Positions 1 to 8,594 are shown, counted from the first letter of the stretch. The stretch: 64,000 nucleotides of DNA from Candidatus Saccharimonadota bacterium (GCA_027492465.1 JAPUET010000024.1:1-64000); one strand, 5' to 3'. Made by a program: numbers and translations. The notes: generated from the sequence alone by a model not told the origin.

Positions 1-55
1 GAGTGCATCCTTGCCAAGGATGAGGCCAGGAGTTAGAGTCTCCTTACCCGCACCA
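1..55 (+). tRNA. tRNA-Gly(GCC), 3' part, integration site
   Basis: The left edge cuts a tRNA gene. The visible part has the anticodon stem with loop TTGCCAA (anticodon GCC), a variable region, a T arm and an acceptor 3' strand ending in encoded CCA at 53-55. The adjoining serine recombinase on the other strand stops inside the acceptor stem, so this tRNA is the likely attachment site of the element to its right. The 5' part lies outside the window. Confidence 0.88.
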
Positions 56-1540
56 AATATTTGAATTATGAGCCGAAAGGCTCTTTTTCTTTGCCTCAAC
101 GATGGTTCTAAAGGGGTCGTTTAGTATATAAGACAGCTTTTTGTCCTTTAATTCAATGTTTGAAAGTACGTATTCCAATAACTTCTGTCGTAGCCCCTCA
201 TCGCTCTCTCTGAACAGCTGGTCAGCCCGTTGAGCCAAGTCTAACAGGTAAGAGGCGGTTACTTGGAACTGCTTGTTATCATTTGTTAGCAACTTTAGGC
301 GGTCATTCAGTTCCTGCTGTTTCTTTTCTAGCTCAGTTGCAATTTCATCGTGGAATGTCTGTGTAATACGACCCTCAAGTAAGTCATAGTAAACCTTACG
401 CATTTTGTCCTTGAGCTTGTCGTACTCAGCACGGGTTAGCTCAATGTTTTGCGTAAAGTAGGTTTGCTGGTCGTTATGGCGGTTACGCAGCTCGGCAATG
501 ACTTTATCTAACCAATTTTCTGGCACGTCTATAAATCCTATATCTGCCGCTACTTCATCAATTACAAGGCTCACGGCTGTATTAGGATTATCGCACTTGG
601 AGTTAGCACATCGCAAATACACGGTGTTGCGAGCCTTGAATGGCGATACTGCACGTCCACATTTACCGCACTTCACTATCTTTTTGAGTGTAAAGTCTTT
701 GCTATCGTACTTAGTCTTTTCGTGCTTACGCTCATCACGGACACGCTGCACTTGATTGAACAAGGCACGGCTGATGAGCGGCTTGTACTTGTGTGGGTAC
801 TCTCTGCCAGCGTGTACCATAACGCCATAGTAAAATGGGTTGCTCAAGATGCGTTCAAGAAACTGCTTACTCGGTGCTTTACTGCCAGCGATATTGCTAC
901 GAAAACCCATCTCACGAAGTTCTTTTGCAATGACAGCGTATGACATACCTCTTGCTCGCAGTTCATACGCTTTTACAATGTAGTGTGCCTTTGCATCATC
1001 AACTTCAATATCTTTGAGTGGTTTCTGTGGCGTACCGCCTTTAAGCACGTTTAGATAGCCGATAGGAGCACGATGTACCCAGATACCCTCACTCAGCATC
1101 TGCTCAAAACGGCGTTTGACGTTATCTCGGATGCTATCTGAGTAGTATTTTGCCAATGCCATTCCAATGCCAAGCCGAAACCAATCAGCAGCTGATGAGT
1201 TTTTATCAATGTACAAACTATCGTTTGGGAAGTGCAGTTCAATTTTGCCTTGCTTGACCAACTGCTGTAATGCCTTTACTTCTTCTTGGCTACTATCACG
1301 GGTAAGGCGGTCTATCTTATCAAAGACAACATAGCACAAGCCAGTTTGCTTGTGTATATGTTCAACGAGCTTGCCGAACTTTTGTCGCACGTCCTTGTGA
1401 GCACTTTCATCAAACTCGTGATATTCAGACGGTAATTGCTTTTGTTCGGCGTACCGTTCAAGTCGCAACTTTTGAGCTGGCAACGCTTTACGTTGCTCAA
1501 CATCTGATACTCGTGCGATTAGGATTAGCTTAGTTTCCAT
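44..1540 (-). CDS. Large serine recombinase (integrase) of the tRNA-Gly element
   Basis: Site-specific recombinase expected to integrate and excise the element. The N-terminal resolvase domain has the catalytic-serine motif ARVSD near residue 10 and a conserved DRLTRD motif near residue 75-80. A recombinase domain follows at about 160-260, then a zinc ribbon (CGKCG ... CANSKC, about 295-320) and a long coiled coil. At 498 aa it has the usual length of the large serine family and no frame damage. The last codons (WCG, stop) are the reverse complement of the tRNA-Gly 3' end, so integration supplies or preserves the stop codon. The Rep gene lies 27 bp upstream in the same direction, so both may be expressed from the element operon. 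Start chosen at the ATG at 1540. Confidence 0.93.
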   Translation of the reverse strand: METKLILIARVSDVEQRKALPAQKLRLERYAEQKQLPSEYHEFDESAHKDVRQKFGKLVEHIHKQTGLCYVVFDKIDRLTRDSSQEEVKALQQLVKQGKIELHFPNDSLYIDKNSSAADWFRLGIGMALAKYYSDSIRDNVKRRFEQMLSEGIWVHRAPIGYLNVLKGGTPQKPLKDIEVDDAKAHYIVKAYELRARGMSYAVIAKELREMGFRSNIAGSKAPSKQFLERILSNPFYYGVMVHAGREYPHKYKPLISRALFNQVQRVRDERKHEKTKYDSKDFTLKKIVKCGKCGRAVSPFKARNTVYLRCANSKCDNPNTAVSLVIDEVAADIGFIDVPENWLDKVIAELRNRHNDQQTYFTQNIELTRAEYDKLKDKMRKVYYDLLEGRITQTFHDEIATELEKKQQELNDRLKLLTNDNKQFQVTASYLLDLAQRADQLFRESDEGLRQKLLEYVLSNIELKDKKLSYILNDPFRTIVEAKKKSLSAHNSNIWCG

Positions 1541-1567
1541 AATTGTTTACTCCTTTATAACTTAACA

Positions 1568-2698
1568 TTACTTACCAGTATTTTCAATGTTTGATAGAAA
1601 GTCAGACATACGTGTTGGCGTGAACATCTGCAACGCCTCGTCTATATGTACAAACGATGCAAAGCGGTATGCGTCTGGTGGCTTTAGCAGTGGTTTGATG
1701 CGATACCACGCTTGTTTGCCGTAACGAGCCTCAAGCACATTCCGTAGACCAATAGCACCAACCTGACTGGTAATAACCAGTCCAGCAACTGCCGCAAGTG
1801 CTGCTTGTGGTGTAGCATCTTGGTTAGCCTCAATGTAGTTTTGTAAAAGCTCGTACGGCTCTTTTACGTCAAGTGCCAACATATCAACCGAACTTGTGAG
1901 CTTGTTCCAATGCTTGAGCAGGGTGTTCTGGCACAACTTTTTCTTGTACAGGTTTTCAAACGTCCACTGTTCAAGTTCGGGATAGGCTCGCTTGATAGAG
2001 GCTCTACCGACAAAACGTACCTCGTATCTGAATACTTCCATTGGGCGGTACTCAGATAGGCTCTCAAGCAAGTTGAGCTGCACGGTGCTGTCATTCTCAA
2101 AAGCCCGTTTACCGCTTTTCTTTGCTTTTAGCAGGTCAGCCATTTTGTCGTAAAAGGCTATATCAAGTGAGTTGGCGTGAATGTGTACGACGTGTCCATC
2201 ACGAAAGTCCGTTTTCTGCAAGTCGTACGTTTTACTCACGTCCAACTTGCCCATAGTATTGAGGATTGTTTGGCACGAGGTATAGTCAAGAAACACAATG
2301 TTCTTGGATGGATGCCAAGCCGCAATATCGGCGTGGGCAAGCTGTGGCTTGAAGAACCGATGACCCGTTAGCTCATATAACGCACCTTGAAGTGCTGTTA
2401 GTAGTGCATCAAAGTCTTTTTCTTCTAGCTCATCAAAGTTATTGCCGAACAACATCTTCGGTGCCGAAAACTCAACAGCCAGCTGATACTCAACGGTCTT
2501 TCGTACTCGCTTGTACATTGTTAGGCGTGGCATATATTTGCCCATCTTTGCGTACGTACGAGAGGGGTTGAGCATAGCCTTACCAAAGCCCCGACTGTTT
2601 ACTAGCAGCTCAAGGCTTGGTGAGAACCTGCCATTATCAAAGGCGAGCGGATTATGTACGGGTATGAGTAGCTTTACTGTGTCTATCATAATGTTCAT
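1568..2698 (-). CDS. Phage/plasmid replication initiation protein (gpII/Phage_CRI-like)
   Basis: The N-terminus MIDTVKLLIP and the segment with HIHANSLDIAFYDK (about residues 190-205) resemble the rolling-circle initiators of filamentous phages and related plasmids (Phage_CRI family). About 375 aa, normal for the family. It would nick the element origin and start rolling-circle replication after excision. Its start overlaps the 3' end of the SpoVG-like gene by about 45 nt, which suggests translational coupling. Start uncertain: ATGs at 2698 and 2689 are both plausible, and a longer form from 2719 has no better ribosome site. Family assignment is from remembered motifs and not from a search. 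Confidence 0.68.
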   Translation of the reverse strand: MNIMIDTVKLLIPVHNPLAFDNGRFSPSLELLVNSRGFGKAMLNPSRTYAKMGKYMPRLTMYKRVRKTVEYQLAVEFSAPKMLFGNNFDELEEKDFDALLTALQGALYELTGHRFFKPQLAHADIAAWHPSKNIVFLDYTSCQTILNTMGKLDVSKTYDLQKTDFRDGHVVHIHANSLDIAFYDKMADLLKAKKSGKRAFENDSTVQLNLLESLSEYRPMEVFRYEVRFVGRASIKRAYPELEQWTFENLYKKKLCQNTLLKHWNKLTSSVDMLALDVKEPYELLQNYIEANQDATPQAALAAVAGLVITSQVGAIGLRNVLEARYGKQAWYRIKPLLKPPDAYRFASFVHIDEALQMFTPTRMSDFLSNIENTGK

Positions 2699-2963
2699 CA
2701 CTTCTTTCAAATAGCTCAATGCACTTTGCTACAACCGCTTGCTCAATCATCTTGCCAGCCTCTTTGGTTACAGGATGGAAGTAGTTGAGCTGCCGAGAAC
2801 CTATCCTTTTGGTGGGGTAGGTTATGCGATAGCCAGTGCCGTCTAGTAGTTGGTGTACACCGAGCGAGCCGACATACAACTGACCGTCAATCACACAACT
2901 TGCAAATGCTACAAGCCCGTCAGTCGGTTTGACTGGCGTGATATTCACTTCGCTAACTTTCAT
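2652..2963 (-). CDS. SpoVG family protein
   Basis: About 103 aa. The body (MKVSEVNITPV ... LVAFASCVIDGQLYVGSLGVHQ ... YPTKRIG ... YFHPVTKEAGKMIEQAV) follows the SpoVG pattern: a beta strand, the conserved ASCVID-type strand, a (P)xKR loop and a C-terminal helix after HPxxxE/R. SpoVG proteins bind RNA and DNA, and this one is an element-borne copy beside the replication gene, so it may regulate element expression or replication (inference). Start at 2963 is set by GGGAG seven bases upstream; the longer reading frame to 3023 runs into the preceding gene. Confidence 0.78.
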   Translation of the reverse strand: MKVSEVNITPVKPTDGLVAFASCVIDGQLYVGSLGVHQLLDGTGYRITYPTKRIGSRQLNYFHPVTKEAGKMIEQAVVAKCIELFERSDEHYDRHSKATHTRT

Positions 2964-3273
2964 ACCGCTCCCGAAATTTGGTGCATTCTTCCTGACATTC
3001 ATCACTTTTGCACGGACTTTCAATCAAAAAATCAATCTGCGTGCTCAAGTCTCTTAACCAGCAATGAGGCAAGCTGCCAATGCTAGAGCGGAGTGATTTT
3101 GACCATTCGTCCGAGCTTACCTTTCCAGGTAAGCTATCAAATGCATCGGCAATAATCTGTTCAAGTTGTTCGGCTTCCGTGTTCCAAATAAAGAACTTTA
3201 CTGCGTACAACTGACAATGTTCGCACCAGTTACTAAACTGGTCAGCTATCTTTATCATTTGCTCGTCGTTCAT
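2953..3273 (-). CDS. Hypothetical element protein, 106 aa, Cys-containing
   Basis: I do not recognise a family. The protein is acidic and mostly helical, with an N-terminal CEHC pair (WCEHCQLY, about residue 16-19) and a C-terminal CKSDECQEEC cluster, which together could bind a metal. Start at 3273 follows AGGGAGC with good spacing. It overlaps the SpoVG-like start by 11 nt and the upstream small gene by 32 nt, so it belongs to a tightly coupled operon running toward the replication protein and integrase. Confidence 0.6.
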   Translation of the reverse strand: MNDEQMIKIADQFSNWCEHCQLYAVKFFIWNTEAEQLEQIIADAFDSLPGKVSSDEWSKSLRSSIGSLPHCWLRDLSTQIDFLIESPCKSDECQEECTKFRERYES

Positions 3274-3475
3274 TTTTAGTGCTCCCTTGTTCATTACGTT
3301 GCTTTTGTGCAAAGTCCATCTGAATAAGCACGTCAAAGAAACCCGTAAGGTTACGGATAGCCTCATCGCTTAACTCAGCAGTCACGCCATTATTTGTGGC
3401 ATTGTCTCGTGGCTCTGCTGGTTTAGTAGCCTTTCGTTCTTGGTGGTTATCCTGCTGTTCTTGCATAGTAACCAT
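3242..3475 (-). CDS. Hypothetical small element protein, 77 aa
   Basis: First gene of the minus-strand operon. It has a charged, Gln/Asn-rich N-terminus, a short helical centre (LSDEAIRNLTGFFDVLIQMDF) and a basic tail. No family recognised. No clear ribosome-binding site precedes either possible ATG (3475, 3466). It overlaps the next gene by 32 nt, which supports a coupled operon. Confidence 0.5.
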   Translation of the reverse strand: MVTMQEQQDNHQERKATKPAEPRDNATNNGVTAELSDEAIRNLTGFFDVLIQMDFAQKQRNEQGSTKNERRANDKDS

Positions 3476-3525
3476 TAAGAATAACGGCTCATTTAAGCCA
3501 TTTAAATCTGTGGAAAAACTATATT

Positions 3526-4743
3526 TTACAGAGTGATGTGTTCTGGATTGACGTAAACCTCAACGCCGTCCAAAACAAAGAAGTTAGGAATTGTACCGCC
3601 CGAAGCTATCAACACTTTTTGGTTGAGCTGGTGTATATAGCTGCGTATTTTAATTATCCAATTGTGTTCATCTTCAATCCGCTCGCCAAATGCTTGAAAT
3701 ATCAAATCCTCAATATCCCAGCGTTTTGTGATGTTCTCTGGTGTATTAAGCAGAATACGGGCAAACTGCGTTTGTTTTGAACTGACTGACACTGATACTT
3801 TGAATGAGCCAATCTGTATAGATGAGCTTGTTCGTTGGAAGCGGACTGACGATGGCGATACAAGCTGTTTACTCTGTGGTGCGTTATTCACAAGCAGCTG
3901 TTGTCTTAAATCACGTACTTCTTGTTTCAAGTCGTTGAAGGCTAGTAGCAAACTAGCGTTATCGGAAAAAGTGACGTTACCGACTTTGCTAGACTGCGTA
4001 GCAACAGCTGTTGCCGTTAGGTTTTCGTCACTGCCGTCAATGTCGTCAATAGCAACGTCTACAGTTTCAAAGCGGGTAAACTCAATGCTTGCTGTAAGTG
4101 AGCCAATATCAAACGTCAAGTTACGTACAATACGCTCGTGCATAGTCTGAAAATCAGCAAACATTGTTCGTGCTATAAACGGGGCTTGAAAAGCACTTTG
4201 GATGCCTTTTATTGACATAAGGATGCTTTCCGTTGGAAACGCTAACAATGACTTTTGTATGGCAGCAAGGGCAGTGAACTGGTTCTGTGTAAATACACTG
4301 CTTTTGTAGATTGCATCTATGGCAGGCATCAAGCTGGCTTGAATATCAAATGCCCTAGCCAATGCTGGCTGTGTGGTAAAAGATAACTTTTGCATATCAG
4401 CTGCTATTTTCAACATTGGCTTTGTGTCTATTGCCAATGCCTTAACGAGAGTTTGTTGAACTGATGGGGAGTTGTAAACGCTCAAAGCCTTAGCAAAGCC
4501 ACTAAAGTCGTACTGGCTGGTTAGCCTCTCAGACACTTTTCGTATTTGCTCTTGAGCATCGGTCAAACGTTTTTGCTCGTTCGGAGTGAGTGTGTGGTGG
4601 TCTTTTACACTCAGGTCTTTGTATTCACGCAGCGTGAGCGAGCTGCCAGCATTTCGTTTCTTGTTCTTAAAGTCGGCAGCAGTAGATACCGTAACGATTA
4701 CGGGTTTAGAGGCATCATCTTTAGTCTTTGCGTCATTTTTCAT
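3526..4743 (-). CDS. Hypothetical protein with C-terminal winged-helix-like domain
   Basis: 406 aa from the ATG at 4743, which follows GAGAGTGAAG; the longer frame to 4794 would overlap the divergent HTH gene. The N-terminal 70 residues are polar, residues about 70-230 are an amphipathic helical region with repeated Phe/Leu spacing, a short coiled coil (LKQEVRDLRQQLL) lies near 290, and the last 75 residues resemble a winged helix (KRWDIEDLIFQAFGE ... WIIKIRSYIHQLNQKV ... IPNFFVLDGVEVYV). It may be the element's own regulator. It shares a 44-bp intergenic region with the divergent HTH gene at 4788. Confidence 0.6.
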   Translation of the reverse strand: MKNDAKTKDDASKPVIVTVSTAADFKNKKRNAGSSLTLREYKDLSVKDHHTLTPNEQKRLTDAQEQIRKVSERLTSQYDFSGFAKALSVYNSPSVQQTLVKALAIDTKPMLKIAADMQKLSFTTQPALARAFDIQASLMPAIDAIYKSSVFTQNQFTALAAIQKSLLAFPTESILMSIKGIQSAFQAPFIARTMFADFQTMHERIVRNLTFDIGSLTASIEFTRFETVDVAIDDIDGSDENLTATAVATQSSKVGNVTFSDNASLLLAFNDLKQEVRDLRQQLLVNNAPQSKQLVSPSSVRFQRTSSSIQIGSFKVSVSVSSKQTQFARILLNTPENITKRWDIEDLIFQAFGERIEDEHNWIIKIRSYIHQLNQKVLIASGGTIPNFFVLDGVEVYVNPEHITL

Positions 4744-4775
4744 CACTTCACTCTCATTCACGTTAGTAACTCGTG

Positions 4776-4787
4776 TATAGTTATAGT
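4776..4787 (+). promoter_or_regulatory. -10 box directly before leaderless HTH gene
   Basis: Two tandem TATAGT hexamers. The first ends exactly 6 nt before the ATG at 4788, and there is no Shine-Dalgarno sequence. Confidence 0.5.
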
Positions 4788-4994
4788 ATGACACAATCAG
4801 GGAAAAAAGAGCCGAAGCTGCTCACACTCAAGCAAACGTGTGAGCTACTGAATTGCCACCCAAACACGTTGCGTGCGTGGGATGCAAAAGGCTACTTGGT
4901 TGCCATTCGTTTTGGTACACGTGGCGATAGACGCTACCACCGAGAAGATGTGATGAAGTTACTGGAAAGAACTGGCACAAAGAACAAAAAATAA
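4788..4994 (+). CDS. MerR/excisionase-type HTH DNA-binding protein
   Basis: 68 aa. A single helix-turn-helix of the MerR/HTH_17 type fills the protein: LLTLKQTCELLNCHPNTLRAWDAKGYL, then the wing GTRGDRRYHREDVMKLL. It lacks the metal-binding coiled coil of full MerR regulators, so it could be an excisionase or directionality factor or a small regulator of the metal genes that follow by 21 nt. Start at 4788 is preferred over 4773 because the -10 box lies between the two, implying a leaderless mRNA. Confidence 0.8.
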   Translation: MTQSGKKEPKLLTLKQTCELLNCHPNTLRAWDAKGYLVAIRFGTRGDRRYHREDVMKLLERTGTKNKK

Positions 4995-5015
4995 TAACAG
5001 GGGTGATTGTTAAGT

Positions 5016-5624
5016 ATGAGAGATGATGTTGTGGGCAATTCGGAAACAAAGACACTGGAAAAGCGTGGCTTACATTTCGCCTATTTCATTATAGGCTGGG
5101 ATTTCTTTGAGTGCTTGATTGCCATAACTGCTGGCGTAATTGCTGGCTCAATTGCCCTAACGGGTTTTGGCACGGACAGTGCCATAGAAGTATTTGCGGC
5201 TAGTGTTGTGGTTTGGCATTTGCGTGGAGCAAAAGAGGAGCGTATTAAACCTGCTCTCAAACTGATTGCTCTGAGCTTTTTTGCTTTAGCCGCTTATATT
5301 GCTATCCAAGCAAGCATAGACTTAATAACAAAAGACCGACCTGACCCCTCAATTGTCGGTATTTGGCTCAATGCAGTGGCTCTAGCCGTAATGATACCTG
5401 TCGCTATAATCCAACGCCGAACGGGTAAAAAACTGGGAAATAAAGTCATTGTAGCTCAATCATCTGAAACGTGGCTATCAAACTACTTGTCAATCAGTTT
5501 GCTTGTGGGGCTTGGTCTAAATGCCGTATTTAGCTGGTGGTGGGCAGACCCTGTTGTAGCCTTGTTGCTTGCGGGAGTGGCTATATACGAGGGTCGTGAG
5601 GCGTGGGAAGAAGCTAACGAGTAG
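5016..5624 (+). CDS. Cation-transporter-like membrane protein
   Basis: 202 aa with about five or six membrane segments. The motif GSIALTGFGTDSAIEVFAA (about 40-60) parallels the GSxALxADAxHNLxD signature of cation diffusion facilitators, keeping an acidic residue (TDS) in place of the usual ADA. A second half resembles the CDF segment with WADPVVALLLAG. It matches the short 'cation transporter' family found next to heavy-metal genes. A typical cytoplasmic C-terminal domain is missing. Start at the ATG at 5016 after AGGGG; 4 nt from the next gene, so co-transcribed with it. Metal specificity unknown. Confidence 0.72.
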   Translation: MRDDVVGNSETKTLEKRGLHFAYFIIGWDFFECLIAITAGVIAGSIALTGFGTDSAIEVFAASVVVWHLRGAKEERIKPALKLIALSFFALAAYIAIQASIDLITKDRPDPSIVGIWLNAVALAVMIPVAIIQRRTGKKLGNKVIVAQSSETWLSNYLSISLLVGLGLNAVFSWWWADPVVALLLAGVAIYEGREAWEEANE

Positions 5625-5627
5625 GGT

Positions 5628-6104
5628 ATGCACGGTATCATTACCTTTGTTGCTAATTATGCGTTAGTTGTTCCGATTATCGGCGTGGTGCTAGTATGGC
5701 TATCCTTAGGCAGTAAACCCCAAAAAACGCAGTTTCTTATAAAGGCACTTGTCGGGGCGGTAGTTATTATCCTACTTGCTAGAATTGGGAGCTGGCTATA
5801 TTACAACCCTCGCCCTTTTGTCGTCAGTAATTTTAACCCTTATTTTCCGCACCCAAATAACAATGGCTTTCCCTCTGACCATACGCTTTTTACATCTTAC
5901 CTAGCCTTTTTAGCTTTGAGCTACAACCGTAAGGTAGGAGTTTTCCTTTTGATAATTGCGGGTGCAATAGGCTTAGCTCGGGTTATAGCGGGTGTACATC
6001 ATTTGGTTGATATAATCGGAGCTTTTGCTATATCGGGTATTATAGTGGGTGTTATGCAGTATTATGAGAACACTAAACGCTCTACAAAAACGAGGATAGA
6101 ATAA
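5628..6104 (+). CDS. PAP2-family phosphatase (undecaprenyl-diphosphatase-like)
   Basis: 158 aa, four or five membrane segments. All three lipid-phosphatase motifs are present: YYNPRPFV (near 58-65), GFPSDH (near 80-86) and ARVIAGVHHLVD (near 116-127). Such proteins dephosphorylate membrane pyrophospholipids such as undecaprenyl diphosphate. Its place between two metal transporters is unexpected; cell-wall lipid recycling under metal stress, or a different lipid phosphate substrate, are possibilities (inference). It lies 3 nt after the upstream gene and 3 nt before the CDF gene. Confidence 0.87.
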   Translation: MHGIITFVANYALVVPIIGVVLVWLSLGSKPQKTQFLIKALVGAVVIILLARIGSWLYYNPRPFVVSNFNPYFPHPNNNGFPSDHTLFTSYLAFLALSYNRKVGVFLLIIAGAIGLARVIAGVHHLVDIIGAFAISGIIVGVMQYYENTKRSTKTRIE

Positions 6105-6107
6105 ATT

Positions 6108-6998
6108 ATGAGCCATAATCACGACACGAAAGACAATGACGGTAGTATCAAGTTCGGTCTGGTTCTAAATACTGGCTTTACGATAGTTGAGTTTATCTTT
6201 GGTATACTCACAGGCAGCCTTGCCCTTATTGCTGATGCAGCCCATAACCTAACTGATACCTTTACGCTTTCAGTATCCTTTATTGCAAACCGTCTAGCTC
6301 GGCGAGAGGCGAACGATAGTAAAACCTTTGGTTATGGTCGTGCTACTATCCTAGCCGCCTTACTCAATGCGAGCGTGATGCTCGCTGTTGCAGCCTTTAT
6401 TGTTATTGAAGCAATACAGCGATTAGGCAATCCACACCCCGTAGAGGGCGGTGTCGTGGCTGCTGTTGCCTTTGTTGGGATACTGGTCAACGGCTCAATT
6501 GCGTATGTTCTATCCAAGAACCGCAAAGATTTGAATATGCGAAGTGCTTTTGTGGATATGGCTTTTGACGCTTTGTCATCACTTGGTGCGGTTATTGCTG
6601 GTCTAATTATCTGGCTCACTGGCATAACGTGGGTTGATAGTGCCGTTGGTCTAGTGATAGCCGCACTACTCGTATACAACACGCTCAAGATACTTCGTGA
6701 AGCTGTACAGATACTACTTGAGGGAACGCCAAAAGACTTAGATATTACTGCTATAACTCAAGCAATAACAGATACAGAAAAAGTATTATCCGTTGATGAT
6801 ATGCACGTATGGGCTATCCGCTCAGGCTATAACGCCTTGAGCTGTCATATTGCTATTGATGAAACTGATTTAAAGGACAGCCGAAACATTGTAGAAGTTA
6901 TCAAAGCCAAGTTACGAAAAGACTACGATATTCAACACGCCACAATTGAAGTTGAGCTGGAAGACTGTACTACGCACGATGAACACGAACGGCACTAG
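6108..6998 (+). CDS. Cation diffusion facilitator, CzcD/ZitB type
   Basis: 296 aa, six membrane segments and a C-terminal cytoplasmic domain. Signature GSLALIADAAHNLTDTF near residue 35-50 carries the HxxxD metal site; the second site lies in FVDMAFDALSS near 145. The N-terminal HNHD and C-terminal HDEHERH stretches fit zinc binding. Members export Zn, Cd or Co by proton antiport. It is the third gene of a tightly packed metal operon, and the following gene starts inside its 3' end. Confidence 0.92.
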   Translation: MSHNHDTKDNDGSIKFGLVLNTGFTIVEFIFGILTGSLALIADAAHNLTDTFTLSVSFIANRLARREANDSKTFGYGRATILAALLNASVMLAVAAFIVIEAIQRLGNPHPVEGGVVAAVAFVGILVNGSIAYVLSKNRKDLNMRSAFVDMAFDALSSLGAVIAGLIIWLTGITWVDSAVGLVIAALLVYNTLKILREAVQILLEGTPKDLDITAITQAITDTEKVLSVDDMHVWAIRSGYNALSCHIAIDETDLKDSRNIVEVIKAKLRKDYDIQHATIEVELEDCTTHDEHERH

Positions 6999-7635
6999 CA
7001 CTACAAAGCCTGATGATTATACGTGGCGACCAAAAGGCTCGCCTATTAAGGCTCAGGGGATTGCGATTGACCCTTATCTTGCGTTCAAGCATTTTGTAAT
7101 GCCTGGTCTTGGCGACCCGAACTGGATTGAGGATAGCAGTAAAGTAACCGACACGGGGATGAGTAAGCGAGAATGGATTGGACTTATTGTCCACGCAGTT
7201 GCACTGATGGACTTAACAGGCGATGACTTACGTGTTGCGAAGATGCTAGATAATGATGACGGCGGTTTAGTTCGTGGCGAAAGCGAAGCTGTGTATGTAG
7301 AGCAGACACTTGCAACACACAAGAACAAGAAGCACGATACTCTACTGGAGACTGTGGCTGAACGGGTTGAGGATAAGTCATCTAAAGGCGAAAGTTACGC
7401 TGCGAATATGCACTTGATAGTGTTCTGTAATATGGACGGCGACCTAAAAGAGGCTGAGCTGGCTAAAATCGTATCCGAGGGCAGGTTTAATATCGTCAAC
7501 ATTTTTGGTTTTAACAGCAAGGATAGGCACTACCTATCACTATTGTTTGATAGAGACAAAGCTGACGCACCAATACACAGATGTGCCATCAGTGAGAAAA
7601 AGCTAATTAAGCGAGCTAACAATACTCAAAAATAA
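6979..7635 (+). CDS. Hypothetical protein in the metal operon
   Basis: 218 aa, soluble, no signal peptide. It begins with a start overlapping the CDF gene by 20 nt, which implies translational coupling. I do not recognise a family. Visible features are an Asp-rich centre (DNDDGG, near 92) and an alternating beta/alpha C-terminal part (MHLIVFCNMDGDLKEAELAKIV). Partner of the next gene, 5 nt downstream. Confidence 0.62.
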   Translation: MNTNGTSTTKPDDYTWRPKGSPIKAQGIAIDPYLAFKHFVMPGLGDPNWIEDSSKVTDTGMSKREWIGLIVHAVALMDLTGDDLRVAKMLDNDDGGLVRGESEAVYVEQTLATHKNKKHDTLLETVAERVEDKSSKGESYAANMHLIVFCNMDGDLKEAELAKIVSEGRFNIVNIFGFNSKDRHYLSLLFDRDKADAPIHRCAISEKKLIKRANNTQK

Positions 7636-7640
7636 GCGTA

Positions 7641-8594
7641 ATGAAAAAGTTAATACAAAAACTGACCAATCGGAACAACTACGTTGATACCTTGCTGATA
7701 GCGGGTCTGCAAAGCTGCTCTGATAAACCGCCTGTCAAACTGATTGAACACTGCAATTCGCTCAACAATAGCTACAAGAAACAAAACTACACGACTGTCG
7801 CCATTGTCATACGAGGGGTGCTTGATTACATACCGACCATTTTTGGTTTTGCGAATACCACTCAGGTTTACTCAGAATTGCACGGTAAACGAACATTCAA
7901 GGATGCTTTGAAGCAACTTGACCAAGCCAGTCGTAACCTTGCTGACGATGGCTTGCATAGTCCAGCTCGTAAGGATGAAACACTCAAAGTCAGCAAGCTA
8001 ACTGTTGATAATTTGCAGGGCAACCTCGCTATCGTGCTGAGTGAAACAGCCGCACAGTTACGAACAAAGGATTTGCGTGACGACGGAAACGCCAAGCTAG
8101 ACGAGCAAAGAGCCGTAAAACCCAAGCGACAAAAGTCGCAGTTGGAAACCTTTGAGGATTATATTGCAACCAAGCAATGGACTGAGCAGGAGTTAGATGG
8201 CGATACGGTTTGGATTTGCGAAACGGATAACCTCTACCAAATACACAGCCGAGGCGATTATGACGAATTTAGTGAGCCGTGGACACAGGTTTACCCTGAT
8301 AAAAACGGCTCAGGTAAACATAGCGTTGACCTTGTATATGCTGGCACAATCATCAAGCGGTTTACGTTCATCTATTGCGATGGTGGTCGCATAAGTGTAG
8401 TTATGCCTGAGCTTTATATAGCACCAGAACACAGGTATCCACAACGCAAGTTCAAAGAGGATGATAAAGACCATCGTGAGTACATCTGGAAAAAGGACAG
8501 CATCAAGTTCAAGTTGATGAAGCTCATCGGTAGCTTTTACATCTATGACACGCCAGAGGGCGTGGCTAAACAGTCAGATATAGAAATAAAGTAG
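7641..8594 (+). CDS. Hypothetical protein, 317 aa, end of the metal operon
   Basis: No family recognised by eye. The first about 110 residues are helical (LLIAGLQSCS ... HCNSLNNSYKKQNYTTVAIVIRGVLDYIPTIFGF) and resemble the helical repeat parts of abortive-infection or retron-associated proteins only superficially. The second half, after a basic linker near 160, is beta-rich (YQIHSRGDYDEFSEPWTQVYPDKNG). Followed by 144 bp holding the copper operators, so it closes the upstream operon. Confidence 0.6.
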   Translation: MKKLIQKLTNRNNYVDTLLIAGLQSCSDKPPVKLIEHCNSLNNSYKKQNYTTVAIVIRGVLDYIPTIFGFANTTQVYSELHGKRTFKDALKQLDQASRNLADDGLHSPARKDETLKVSKLTVDNLQGNLAIVLSETAAQLRTKDLRDDGNAKLDEQRAVKPKRQKSQLETFEDYIATKQWTEQELDGDTVWICETDNLYQIHSRGDYDEFSEPWTQVYPDKNGSGKHSVDLVYAGTIIKRFTFIYCDGGRISVVMPELYIAPEHRYPQRKFKEDDKDHREYIWKKDSIKFKLMKLIGSFYIYDTPEGVAKQSDIEIK

